Part shown: positions 44,115 to 53,048 of the stretch, one piece after another
Layout: every line of letters starts with the position of its first letter
Position numbering within the stretch: the stretch's first letter is position 1
DNA from: Bacteroidales bacterium
Lineage (GTDB): Bacteria; Bacteroidota; Bacteroidia; Bacteroidales; F082
Direction of reading: 5' to 3'
DNA: 55,003 nt
Assembly: GCA_023229135.1 (NCBI GenBank)
Contig: JALNZT010000032.1
Coordinates: forward strand, 1 to 55,003
Program-made: the position numbers and the translations under genes
Notes under the pieces: generated by a model
The model's database searches: none
What the model saw: only the letters and a program-made list of their open reading frames with translations
What the model was told of the DNA's origin: nothing

Positions 44115-44858
44115 CTAATCCGCCTGAACGCCTCTTATAATAGCCTTCACCAGCTCAGCATCTGTCGCACTAAAAGTCATATCAGCTTCCGTTACGTCAA
44201 TTCCCTGTGGGTATATTTCCTGAAGCTGCATTTTAGTTTTCGCGCTAAAATGTAATGCTTTTACGCCTGTCTCTTCAGCAATTGTGCGGGCATTTTGGGC
44301 ATTGATGCCGCCTCCCGCCATGATTCTGATTTGATTTCCATACCCTTGCTGCATCTCTTGCAATAGCTCAACACCTTGTAAGGCAGTGGGTTCTGCGCCG
44401 GAAGTAAGCACGGTATCAAAGCCCAATTCCACCAATATTCCAAGGCTCGAAAGCGGGTCACAGGCCGCATCAATCGCCCGGTGAAAGGTCAAATGAAGTC
44501 CTGAACTCAGTTTTTTTACTTCCTTCAAATAATCCATATCAATGCCGCCATCCTCCAGCAAAGCACCTACTACGACACCCTCGAAACCCAAACTTTTGAC
44601 CAGCTTTATATCTTCGAGCATTTGCAATTTTTCCAAATTGGAATAAACATAATGGCCTGCCCTGCAACGGATTAAAACATGTACAGGGATAGTTTTTTGA
44701 GCTGCTGCAAGTTTCAGGCAGGCATAAGAAGGCGTCAATCCACCAATTTCGATAGCTTGGCACAATTCGGCACGCGTAGCTCCGGCTTTTTGCGCCGACA
44801 GCAAAGAAGTAAGACCATTGGCACACACTTCAAAAATAAATTCGTTCGTTTTTTGCAT
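44115..44858 (-). CDS. cutC: CutC family protein (copper homeostasis-like)
   Basis: 247 residues, a TIM-barrel protein of the CutC family. The family is linked to copper homeostasis in E. coli and animals, but the biochemical role is unsettled. Signatures: EVCANGLTSLLSAQKAGATR at the N-terminus, IPVHVLIRCRAGHYVYSNLE, LTFHRAIDAACDPLSSL, DTVLTSGAEPTALQG and IMAGGGINAQNARTIAEETG. Normal length. It is monocistronic and divergent from the GH13 amylase. Confidence 0.93.
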   Translation of the reverse strand: MQKTNEFIFEVCANGLTSLLSAQKAGATRAELCQAIEIGGLTPSYACLKLAAAQKTIPVHVLIRCRAGHYVYSNLEKLQMLEDIKLVKSLGFEGVVVGALLEDGGIDMDYLKEVKKLSSGLHLTFHRAIDAACDPLSSLGILVELGFDTVLTSGAEPTALQGVELLQEMQQGYGNQIRIMAGGGINAQNARTIAEETGVKALHFSAKTKMQLQEIYPQGIDVTEADMTFSATDAELVKAIIRGVQAD

Positions 44859-45001
44859 AAGACTGCAAATATCCTGATAAATCTTGAAAAGGAAATTATT
44901 TTTGTCCGGTTTTTACAGCTTGTCCGGCGAGTTTTCAATCGTTTGCGATAAATAAAATCAAATTGGAAGAATTTTCAATTCAAAGATTTAGATTTTAAGC
45001 T

Positions 45002-45009
45002 TATATTTG
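45002..45009 (+). promoter_or_regulatory. Amylase-glgB operon -7 box (TATATTTG)
   Basis: A perfect TAnnTTTG 21 bases before the ATG at 45031. It rules out the in-frame TTG at 45007 as start. Confidence 0.55.
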
Positions 45010-45030
45010 GGTTCAAATCTCAGCTTAATA

Positions 45031-46770
45031 ATGAATATTTATCAGCTTTTTCCACGTCATTTTGGTAATAAAAATCAGCAAACAAAAGTTTTCGGAACAA
45101 TAGAAGAAAATGGCTGTGGCAAGCTGAACGACATCAATGAAATGGCAATCAGTTCGTTAAAAAATTTTGGGATAAGCCATATCTGGCTTACGGGAGTTTT
45201 GCGACATGCCAAAGTCACGGATTACACTAAATATGGTGTTCCGCCCAGCCATCCGCAAACGGTAAAAGGCAGGGCGGGATCGCCTTATGCTATCAGTGAT
45301 TATTTTGATATCGATCCCGATTTGGCCATAAGCCCGGAAAATCGTTTCAAAGAATTTAAGCAGACACTTGACCGCATTCACAAGCAGCATTTGGGCGTGA
45401 TTATCGACTTTGTTCCCAATCATGTAGCACGCCAGTATAAGTCGATTGCCAAACCGGAAAAGCTGAAAGGTTTTGGCGAAACAGACGATAAAAGCTTGGC
45501 TTTCAGCCCGCAAAACAATTTCTATTACCTGCCAGATCAAAAGCTGACACTTCCTGAAAAAGCAGGCTTTCCGTTTAATTATGAACAGCCCTACCAAGAA
45601 ATTCCGGCCAAAGTAACCGGCAACGACTGTTTTAGCGCAGCTCCCGCTATCACAGACTGGTACGAAACCGTAAAATTGAATTACGGCACCGATTTTGAAA
45701 ACCTCAGCCAGACCACCGAACCCATTCCCAACACCTGGAAGAAGATGTTTGAAATACTTGATTTCTGGGCTTCACAGGGCGTAGATGGTTTCCGGGTTGA
45801 TATGGCGGCGATGGTTCCAATCCCGTTTTGGGCTTGGATTCTTCCAAAAATGAAAGCCAATTATCCAAATCTTATTTTTATAGCCGAGATATACGAAAGT
45901 ACTTTATATCAGGACTTTATTGATGCCGGTTTTGATTATTTATATGATAAGGTCGGCTTATATAATCGGCTGGAAGATGTGCTGCGGCATGGCCATCCTG
46001 CCGAATCTATTAGTATCTGCTGGAAAATGCTCAATGGCTTAGATGATAAGATGTTACGTTTTATGGAAAATCACGATGAGGTTCGGCTGGCATCAGATAA
46101 ATTTGTGGGCAATGCCTTTAAAGCCTTGCCGGCTGTTAGCTTGAGTGCCTTGATGCATCGGGGCCCATTTATGATCTATAACGGCCAGGAAACCGGTGAA
46201 GAAGCCAAAGGAAGTCCCGGCTTTAGTGGCGACGATGGCAGAAGCACTTTGTTTGACTACGACCATCTTCCAGCGCACCAAAACTGGATGAATGAAGGCA
46301 AATTTGATGGTGAAAAGCTGACTGAAAAACAAAAGGAATTGCATCATTTCTACCAAAACATTTTAGCACTTCGCCTCAACAGCAAAGCCATTTCCAAAGG
46401 TAATTTTTACGATTTGATGTGGGCCAATCCCTGGCACAGCAATTTCGACCCCCGCTTTATTTATGCTTTTTTACGCTATTTTGAAGACGAGATTTTGCTG
46501 ATTCTTGTTAATTTTCATGGCTCAGAAAGCAGGAATATCAGCCTGAAAATCCCTGAGGATGCCCAAAAGCTTGCAGCAATCAAGCCTTCAGAAAACGGCA
46601 GATGCTGGATAGCTGAAAACCTGTTTGAAGGCTCAGACAAACAAACTTTTAAACCTCAAAAACTTCATAAAGAAGGACTGGCACTCCACATAGAACCTTC
46701 ACAAACACTTATTTATAAACTTCAACCAATCCCCGCGAACTATGACAAGCCAACTCATGAAAATTGTTAA
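45031..46770 (+). CDS. GH13 alpha-amylase family protein, cytoplasmic
   Basis: About 579 residues without a signal peptide. It is a GH13 enzyme acting on alpha-1,4-glucans. Conserved regions: DFVPNHVARQ (region I), GFRVDMAAM with nucleophile Asp257, FIAEIYES with acid/base Glu286, and FMENHDEVR with Asp349. All catalytic residues are intact. The barrel is followed by a beta-sandwich domain. The exact specificity (alpha-amylase, maltogenic or transferase) is not readable. It overlaps the glycogen branching enzyme gene by 29 bases, so the two are coupled and this enzyme probably works on glycogen or stored glucan. Confidence 0.9.
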   Translation: MNIYQLFPRHFGNKNQQTKVFGTIEENGCGKLNDINEMAISSLKNFGISHIWLTGVLRHAKVTDYTKYGVPPSHPQTVKGRAGSPYAISDYFDIDPDLAISPENRFKEFKQTLDRIHKQHLGVIIDFVPNHVARQYKSIAKPEKLKGFGETDDKSLAFSPQNNFYYLPDQKLTLPEKAGFPFNYEQPYQEIPAKVTGNDCFSAAPAITDWYETVKLNYGTDFENLSQTTEPIPNTWKKMFEILDFWASQGVDGFRVDMAAMVPIPFWAWILPKMKANYPNLIFIAEIYESTLYQDFIDAGFDYLYDKVGLYNRLEDVLRHGHPAESISICWKMLNGLDDKMLRFMENHDEVRLASDKFVGNAFKALPAVSLSALMHRGPFMIYNGQETGEEAKGSPGFSGDDGRSTLFDYDHLPAHQNWMNEGKFDGEKLTEKQKELHHFYQNILALRLNSKAISKGNFYDLMWANPWHSNFDPRFIYAFLRYFEDEILLILVNFHGSESRNISLKIPEDAQKLAAIKPSENGRCWIAENLFEGSDKQTFKPQKLHKEGLALHIEPSQTLIYKLQPIPANYDKPTHENC

Positions 46771-48766
46771 AAAAGACCCCTGGTTAGAACCCGTAAGCCA
46801 GGCTGTTACTGACAGGTACCTGCGTTACAAAAACCGACTAAATCAGCTTGAAAATGAGTATGGCAGTCTGAAATCTTTTGCCACAGGCGACAAGCTTTTC
46901 GGGTTTAATTATGATAAAACGCGCAAAGGCTGGTGGTACCGCGAATGGGCACCGGCAGCATCGCAATTATTTGTTATGGGCGATTTTAACCATTGGAATA
47001 AATACAGCCATCCGCTGGATAACAATGGTCGCGGAATTTGGGAGATTTTTCTGGATGACAAGACTTATGCCGACAAACTCACCCACAAAAGTTTGTTGAA
47101 GGTTATCGTACAATCTCAAATGGGTGAAAATGAACGCATTCCGGTTTATGCTAAAAGACTGGTGCAGGATGAAAATTCCAAAGATTACAGTATGCAATTC
47201 TGGCATCCTGAAAAGCCTTATACGTTTAAAAACAAGCCTGTTAAGCTCAAAAAAAATGAGCCAATGCTGATTTATGAGACACATATCGGCATGGCCCAGG
47301 AAGAGAAAGGCGTTGGCTCCTACCTGGAATTTCGAGATAAAATTATTCCAAAAATCGTGAAGGCAGGCTACAATACCATTCAATTGATGGCCATTGCCGA
47401 ACATCCTTATTATGGGTCGTTTGGCTACCATGTTTCTAATTTCTTCGCGCCAAGTTCGCGCTTTGGAACTCCCGAAGAGCTGAAGTCGCTGATCGATACG
47501 GCCCACGAAGCCGGTCTGCTGGTAATTATGGATATTGTTCATTCTCACACGGTTAAGAACACGCGCGAAGGCTTAAATCTTTTCGATGGTTCTGACTATC
47601 AATACACACATCACGGTGAGCGCGGTAATCATCCACAGTGGGATTCAAAACTATTCAATTATGGAAAAGAGGAGGTTTTACAGTTTTTGCTCTCTAATGT
47701 ACGTTATTGGTTAGAGGAATTTCAGTTTGACGGCTTCCGCTTCGATGGCGTAACTTCCATGCTATATTTTCATCACGGCATGGGCGTAACTTTCGACAGC
47801 CCGGAGAAATTCTTTACCGAAGGCCCTGAATTTGATGCCATTACCTATCTTCAACTGGCTAACAAACTGATTCACGATATCCGCGAGGAAGCCATTTCCA
47901 TTGCAGAAGATGTGAGTGGCATGCCCGGGCTTTGCGAGCCAATAGAAGATGGCGGAATCGGTTTCGATTATCGCCTGGGTATGGGCTTGCCCGATTTCTG
48001 GATAAAACTACTTAAAGATCAGACAGATGAGCAGTGGAACATTCATGAAATGTATAATACCATGACCAACCGGCATTTCGATATCAAGACGATTGCTTAT
48101 GCCGAATCGCACGACCAGGCTTTGGTGGGCGACAAAACTATCGCTTTCAGGCTGATGGACAAAGACATGTATTATAGCATGGCTAAAAACACGGAAAGCT
48201 TGGTGGTTGATCGCGGCATTGCGCTACACAAAATGATTCGGCTTTTTACCATTTCGCTGGGCGGTGAGGCCTGGCTGAACTTTATGGGCAACGAATTTGG
48301 TCATCCTGAATGGATTGATTTTCCGCGCGAAGGCAATATATGGAGCTACAAACACGCCCGCAGGCAATGGTCGCTCATCGAGAAAGATTACCTCAAATAC
48401 CATTGGCTGTCGGACTTTGACAAGGCGATGATCGCGCTCGTGAAACAACACAATATCATGCAGGCCATGCCACCTTTTCTGCTTTTAGCCGACGAAGCCC
48501 ACAAAACCATCGTATTTGAAAGAAATCACCTTGTTTTTATATTCAACTGGCATCCAAGCGATTCAATTCCAGATTTTGAAATTCCTTTGCGGGAAACCGG
48601 CGATTATGAAATAGTACTTTCAACCGATGAAAAGCGTTTTGGCGGCTACGAAAGGATGAACCAGAAACAGCCTTACCCAAGTTATACCCGTGATGGTAAG
48701 GCGTTTATGAAAATTTACAATACTAACCGAACTGCAACGGTGTTGAAGCCTGTGGGGTTGAAGTAG
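46742..48766 (+). CDS. glgB: 1,4-alpha-glucan branching enzyme (eukaryote-like GH13 type)
   Basis: 674 residues. It cuts alpha-1,4-glucan and rejoins pieces by alpha-1,6 bonds, branching glycogen. An N-terminal CBM48 (FGFNYDKTRKGWWYREWAPA, FVMGDFNHWN) precedes the GH13 barrel with GYNTIQLMAIAEHPYYGSFG, DIVHSHTVKN, FDGFRFDGVTSMLYFHHG (nucleophile Asp335), ISIAEDVSGMPG (Glu389) and AESHDQALVGDKTIAF. This pattern is the plant/animal-like branching enzyme clade, which some bacteria use. Start ATG 46742 overlaps the amylase; Met at 46757 is an alternative. No glycogen synthase or phosphorylase gene is in this window. Confidence 0.92.
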   Translation: MTSQLMKIVKKDPWLEPVSQAVTDRYLRYKNRLNQLENEYGSLKSFATGDKLFGFNYDKTRKGWWYREWAPAASQLFVMGDFNHWNKYSHPLDNNGRGIWEIFLDDKTYADKLTHKSLLKVIVQSQMGENERIPVYAKRLVQDENSKDYSMQFWHPEKPYTFKNKPVKLKKNEPMLIYETHIGMAQEEKGVGSYLEFRDKIIPKIVKAGYNTIQLMAIAEHPYYGSFGYHVSNFFAPSSRFGTPEELKSLIDTAHEAGLLVIMDIVHSHTVKNTREGLNLFDGSDYQYTHHGERGNHPQWDSKLFNYGKEEVLQFLLSNVRYWLEEFQFDGFRFDGVTSMLYFHHGMGVTFDSPEKFFTEGPEFDAITYLQLANKLIHDIREEAISIAEDVSGMPGLCEPIEDGGIGFDYRLGMGLPDFWIKLLKDQTDEQWNIHEMYNTMTNRHFDIKTIAYAESHDQALVGDKTIAFRLMDKDMYYSMAKNTESLVVDRGIALHKMIRLFTISLGGEAWLNFMGNEFGHPEWIDFPREGNIWSYKHARRQWSLIEKDYLKYHWLSDFDKAMIALVKQHNIMQAMPPFLLLADEAHKTIVFERNHLVFIFNWHPSDSIPDFEIPLRETGDYEIVLSTDEKRFGGYERMNQKQPYPSYTRDGKAFMKIYNTNRTATVLKPVGLK

Positions 48767-48859
48767 TTAGGAAGGAATTGGTTCTTAATGATCCAACTAA
48801 TTTGATGGCAAATACTATTTATAATTAAGTTTGTAAAATCTATTTTAAAATTATAAAAA

Positions 48860-49120
48860 TTGAAGACACAGCACACTATAATCAATGGAGACAGCAGAAA
48901 AATGAATCTTATTGCTGATAAGTCTGTCCACTTAGTCATTACTTCACCGCCTTATTGGCAATTAAAAGATTATGGTACTGAAAATCAAATTGGTTATCAC
49001 GAAGATTATGAAACATACATCAACAACTTGAATCTTGTTTGGAAAGAAAGTTATAGGGTTCTTGAAGATGGATGCCGGTTGTGTGTAAATATCTCTATTT
49101 CAATTCTTAACGCAGCATAA
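48860..49120 (+). pseudogene. Truncated DNA methyltransferase (N4/N6, motif IV only)
   Basis: 86 residues from a TTG start. It has the start of a DNA methyltransferase: TIINGDSRKMNLIADKSVHL, then VITSPPYWQLKDYG (catalytic motif IV, SPPY) and YEDYINNL-like YETYINNLNLVWKESYRVLE, ending at GCRLCVNI. Complete enzymes of this class continue to ~300 residues with the target-recognition region and the SAM-binding DPFxGSGTT; here an unrelated tail SISILNAA and a stop follow. So it cannot methylate. The AT-rich neighbourhood and the next gene suggest the remnant of a restriction-modification system. Confidence 0.8.
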
Positions 49121-49123
49121 AAG

Positions 49124-50212
49124 ATGAAAGAAAGTTTAGTTCAATGGACTTTATTACATAATTTAGAATTCTTATCCAATAACCTAGATTTTCCAATTGC
49201 TATAAAGAAAGGACAAGAAATAACAACAGATTTTGGAAGAATAGATTTTATCCTTGAAAACTATCATAAAGACCAACTTATAGTTGAATTAGAGACAATT
49301 CTTGATACAAAAAGCGAAAGAGACTATTGTTTCTATCAAATTTTGAACTATAAAAATGTAAAGTTTACAGATAATACAAGTTACTGTATTTTGTTTGCCA
49401 ATGAAACTAATCAAAAATCTAAAAAAATAATATCTGATTTTGGAAATACAAATAATGTATTAATAAAAACTTATTCGATAAATGAAGTAAAAAAACTATA
49501 CGCTTCTACTGTCGACAGGTTAAGTTTAAGTTTTGGTTTAGCGATGCCTAAGCCTGCTAATTATACTATTTGTTTTTTGAGATGGTTGAATAAAATTTTA
49601 AAGCCCTATAGAGATTTTGGGAAAACTTTTCTTACTGAAAAAGAATTATCTTATTATTTCACGTCTGCCAATACAACTAATTTTAAATGCTACTTACGCC
49701 TTGCTTTAGATTTTGAAATGATTTATCAAAATAAAAATGGTTTTACCATTTCAAATAACGGCATTGACTATATTGAAAATTTTAATCCAGAAATTGATTA
49801 CGCAACAAACCTATCTGCTATTGATTTAACCAAAGAGCAAATGAAAGTTTTATTAAGGGTGATAACAAATGGGAATTGGACAGCACACAAGGTTAATATA
49901 TTTTGGTTTCTGAGATTTTTAGAAGTAACAGGTGGAGAATGGTTGCCAAATATTAAAAATTTTGAAAGACATAAACTTGATTTAGTTAATGGCCTATTTG
50001 GTGTTAACTATCGTTCTCGCACAATGTATGAATTTTTAAATTTCGCTTGTAATTGGTGTATTGAGCTAGGCTTAGTTGATAAAATAAAAACATCAACAAC
50101 TTATGACATAGTATATTTAACTCCTTTAGGTATAGAAATCAATAATATTTTTAGCTTGGATTTACAATTAAAGAAAAATAGGCTAAACCTTAATTTTAAA
50201 TATATAGACTAA
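49124..50212 (+). CDS. Probable restriction endonuclease or DNA-binding nuclease (PD-(D/E)XK-like)
   Basis: 362 residues, AT-rich. Residues 30-60 resemble the nuclease core of NucS/DUF91-like and type II enzymes: GQEITTDFGRIDFIL (Asp41) then LIVELETIL (Glu55 to Glu57), followed by YCFYQILNYKN. The usual catalytic Lys of E-x-K reads Glu (E55-L-E57), so activity is uncertain. The C-terminal half is helical, with winged-helix-like pieces (YYFTSANTTNFKCYLRLALD). It starts 3 bases after the methyltransferase remnant, the order expected for an R-M pair. Family assignment rests on pattern only. Confidence 0.55.
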   Translation: MKESLVQWTLLHNLEFLSNNLDFPIAIKKGQEITTDFGRIDFILENYHKDQLIVELETILDTKSERDYCFYQILNYKNVKFTDNTSYCILFANETNQKSKKIISDFGNTNNVLIKTYSINEVKKLYASTVDRLSLSFGLAMPKPANYTICFLRWLNKILKPYRDFGKTFLTEKELSYYFTSANTTNFKCYLRLALDFEMIYQNKNGFTISNNGIDYIENFNPEIDYATNLSAIDLTKEQMKVLLRVITNGNWTAHKVNIFWFLRFLEVTGGEWLPNIKNFERHKLDLVNGLFGVNYRSRTMYEFLNFACNWCIELGLVDKIKTSTTYDIVYLTPLGIEINNIFSLDLQLKKNRLNLNFKYID

Positions 50213-50487
50213 TGGAAATCACAGAATTCTTGTCAAAAAACTATTTGTGTTATGATAGATTTACGTTTGATAAAATTTTTCGTAAATTGCTTCTAAATGA
50301 TTATTCACATGAAGAAGCTAAAGATATAATTCTGAATAATTGTTCATTATCTTCATTAGTTTTGCAAGAAAGAGTATATAACAGTTATTATGAACAAATA
50401 AATGTTGAAGAAGAAATTTCTGCAGACCTTTTAAATTTGAAAAATGAAATATTTAATCAAAAAATGCCTAAATATTTTTTTAATTAA
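50212..50487 (+). CDS. Small protein of unknown function coupled to the nuclease-like gene
   Basis: 91 residues, helical, with DRFTFDKIFRKLLLND and a long acidic stretch NVEEEISADLLNLKN. It begins at the TAATG overlap with the upstream stop, so it is coupled to the nuclease-like gene. Possible roles are a controller, an immunity or accessory protein of the R-M remnant; nothing in the sequence decides. AT-rich like its neighbour. No downstream partner. Confidence 0.5.
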   Translation: MEITEFLSKNYLCYDRFTFDKIFRKLLLNDYSHEEAKDIILNNCSLSSLVLQERVYNSYYEQINVEEEISADLLNLKNEIFNQKMPKYFFN

Positions 50488-50694
50488 ATTTTATACAAAA
50501 TAATCGCTCAACAGACCAAATCGTTAAGACAGGAAATTAAATTGCCTAAAAGTAATTGATGAAAACAAGAAATAAAACGGCTTGAACAATTATGAAGCTT
50601 TTCGCAACTAACAAACCTACAAACAGCACTTATTTTTCCAATGCTAATTTCATAAAAGTACTGTTCCAAAGGAATAATTTTTAGGCTTTTCTGT

Positions 50695-51816
50695 TTATTC
50701 TTGCACGACCAGTTTGATAAGCCTTCCCGGCCCTTCGGTAAGTACATATAAAAATCCATCAGGTCCTTGCCGAATATCCCGGAAACGGGAATAATCCTGG
50801 AATAGTTTTTCTATTTCAACAACTTTATCGCCTTCAAAAACCAGGCGTTGAATGTGCTGACCAGCTAAGGAAGTAACCAGTAAGTTGTTATGCCAGTTTG
50901 GATATTTGTCGCTGCTTACAAAACACATTCCGCAGGGCGCGATTGATGGCACCCAGTAATGAATGGGATTGGTGATGCCGGGAAGTGTGGTATCCGGAGT
51001 AAGAATTGAACCGTCGTAATTGATGCCAAAACTCACAATGGGCCAGCCATAATTGGCAGCGGGCTGCTCAATATTAATTTCGTCGCCACCTTTTGGGCCG
51101 TGCTCGTGCGTCCATATCTGCTTGGTTTCCGGGTGGATAGCCATGCCCTGGATATTCCGGTGACCAAAGTTATAAATCTCGGGCAAAGCATCTGACTGAC
51201 CTACATAAGGATTGTCAGCCGGAACGCTGCCATCGTCATGGATGCGCATCAGTTTGCCATTGTGGTTACTGAGTTTTTGTGCGTTGTGCATTTCGCCGCG
51301 GTCGCCAATGGGAAAATAGAGCCGGTTTTGATCATCAAAAACAATACGACTGCCAAAGTGATAGTTCGTACCGGTGAGCGGGTTTCCTCTGAAAATCTGC
51401 TCGAAGTCAACAAGTTTGTTTCCTTGTAAACGGCCTCTTCCAATCGCCGTATTTCCACTTTCTCCGTCATCAGATGATGCGTAAGCCAAATAAATCAAGC
51501 CATTTTGGTCGTAATCAGGATGTAATGCCACCTCCAGCAAACCGCCCTGGCCGTTGACCCAAATTGGTGGCAAGCCCTGAACGGGATCGCTGAGTTGGCC
51601 ATCGGCAAAAACGCGCAAATTGCCGGGTCTTTCGGTTATCAACATACGGCCATCAGGCAGAAAAGCTATGCTCCAGGGATTCACCAGGCCTTCGGCCAAA
51701 ATTTCCATTTTGATGTTGTGTGTTTGGCCCTTGTTATGGGTTTCATCCACATCAGAAGCTGAACAGCCGAAGCTGAATAGCAGGAAAAGATTCAATAATA
51801 AGGCTAAAGATTTCAT
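50695..51816 (-). CDS. PQQ-dependent aldose sugar dehydrogenase-like lipoprotein
   Basis: 373 residues, a six-bladed beta-propeller related to soluble glucose/aldose dehydrogenase (YliI type). The signal peptide ends at a lipobox-type Cys (LFSFGCSASD). Signatures: NPWSIAFLPDGRMLITERPG, VNGQGGLLEVALHPDY, FGHRNIQGMAIHP (with the conserved His), HEHGPKGGDEINI and NYGWPIVSFG. It oxidises aldoses at the periplasmic side if PQQ is available. It lies upstream of ROK kinase and MFS transporter genes on the same strand but separated by 158 bases. Confidence 0.85.
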   Translation of the reverse strand: MKSLALLLNLFLLFSFGCSASDVDETHNKGQTHNIKMEILAEGLVNPWSIAFLPDGRMLITERPGNLRVFADGQLSDPVQGLPPIWVNGQGGLLEVALHPDYDQNGLIYLAYASSDDGESGNTAIGRGRLQGNKLVDFEQIFRGNPLTGTNYHFGSRIVFDDQNRLYFPIGDRGEMHNAQKLSNHNGKLMRIHDDGSVPADNPYVGQSDALPEIYNFGHRNIQGMAIHPETKQIWTHEHGPKGGDEINIEQPAANYGWPIVSFGINYDGSILTPDTTLPGITNPIHYWVPSIAPCGMCFVSSDKYPNWHNNLLVTSLAGQHIQRLVFEGDKVVEIEKLFQDYSRFRDIRQGPDGFLYVLTEGPGRLIKLVVQE

Positions 51817-51974
51817 GCTGAAAAAAATTGGTTAAAGCGTGAAATTACAAAAAACGGACAAAACAAGCTGTTTTCTAAAGTTGAGGGATATTCTAGTGAT
51901 GTTTCTGGGCCAGGTGAAATCCAATCCATAATAGGATGAAGTTAGAGCTTCATCCAACCCGGAAAAATCGTCTT

Positions 51975-52961
51975 TTAAGCCAATATTTTATCTAATTCTT
52001 TATACACCAATGCGCTGGCTCCCACAATGGCTGCATCGCCCATTTTCAGTTGCGAGGGCAACACTTTTACCCTGTTTTTAAAGATAGGGAGCAAATTATG
52101 CTCCATGCTTTCGATTGCAGGACTGAATAGATAACTTCCGGCAGCTGTTGGTCCGCCAAACAAGAAGATCGCCTCGGGACTCAGGTGATGAACCGTATTT
52201 GCAAGTCCGATTCCGAGCCATTTCCCAGTGAGTTCAAAAACTTCCAGTGCCACTTTATCGCCTTTTTCGGCTGCTTCAAAAATCATTTTTGAATTAACTT
52301 CATTAAAAGATGCTTGAGCAAGCAGGCTGTTTCTTGCATTGTATTTTGCTAAAAGTTCAAAAGCAGTGCGTTTCATTCCTGATGCCGAACAATAAGCTTC
52401 CAGATGGCCTGTTCCACCGCATCCGCAATGGCGGCCATCAGGTATCAAAACGGTATGTCCGCACTCGCCTGCAAAGCCATCGTGGCCGTAGACAATATCG
52501 CCATTTACTACAATACCACTGCCAACGCCGGTTCCAAGGGTGTAAACAACGAAATTCTTCATGCTTTGTGCTCCTCCAAAAACCATCTCGCCTATAGCGG
52601 CTGCATTGGCATCATTGGTGATAGCAATGGCCTTCATCTCCGGGAAGTTTTTTTCCAGCAATTGCACCATCGGCACAACGCCTTTAAACGAAAGATTCGG
52701 TGCAAACTCAATATTTCCAGTATAATAATTCGCGTTGGGTGCTCCAATTCCCAATCCTAAAATTTCAATCTTAGGATTGAGGGTTGCCACTGAGTTTGCC
52801 AGCTCGCGCACAGACTTGGTAATTTCATCAATAAACAGGCCGATATTGCCATGAGTCGGTGTTTTAATACTATCTTTTACAAGCACTTTCCCTTCGCGGT
52901 CAACAACGCCAATCGCGGTATTTGTGCCTCCTACATCAATGCCAATAGATACATTCTTCAT
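51975..52961 (-). CDS. ROK-family sugar kinase (glucokinase-like)
   Basis: 328 residues. ATP-dependent phosphorylation of glucose or a related hexose. ATP motif GIDVGGTNTAIGVVD at the N-terminus and catalytic Asp117 in ITNDANAAAIGE. The ROK zinc motif appears as GECGHTVLIPDG then CGCGGTGHLEAYC; the third cysteine of CxCGxxGCxE is replaced by His186, which could still bind zinc. Exact sugar is unknown, but the sugar transporter and sugar dehydrogenase nearby make hexose metabolism likely. It lies 87 bases from the MFS transporter gene. Confidence 0.9.
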   Translation of the reverse strand: MKNVSIGIDVGGTNTAIGVVDREGKVLVKDSIKTPTHGNIGLFIDEITKSVRELANSVATLNPKIEILGLGIGAPNANYYTGNIEFAPNLSFKGVVPMVQLLEKNFPEMKAIAITNDANAAAIGEMVFGGAQSMKNFVVYTLGTGVGSGIVVNGDIVYGHDGFAGECGHTVLIPDGRHCGCGGTGHLEAYCSASGMKRTAFELLAKYNARNSLLAQASFNEVNSKMIFEAAEKGDKVALEVFELTGKWLGIGLANTVHHLSPEAIFLFGGPTAAGSYLFSPAIESMEHNLLPIFKNRVKVLPSQLKMGDAAIVGASALVYKELDKILA

Positions 52962-53048
52962 GAATCACGGTGTGTTTAATAAATTGATTTACTGCGTTTT
53001 AAATAAGTATTTCTCGAAAATAACTTTGAATAAATCAATTTCAGTTAA

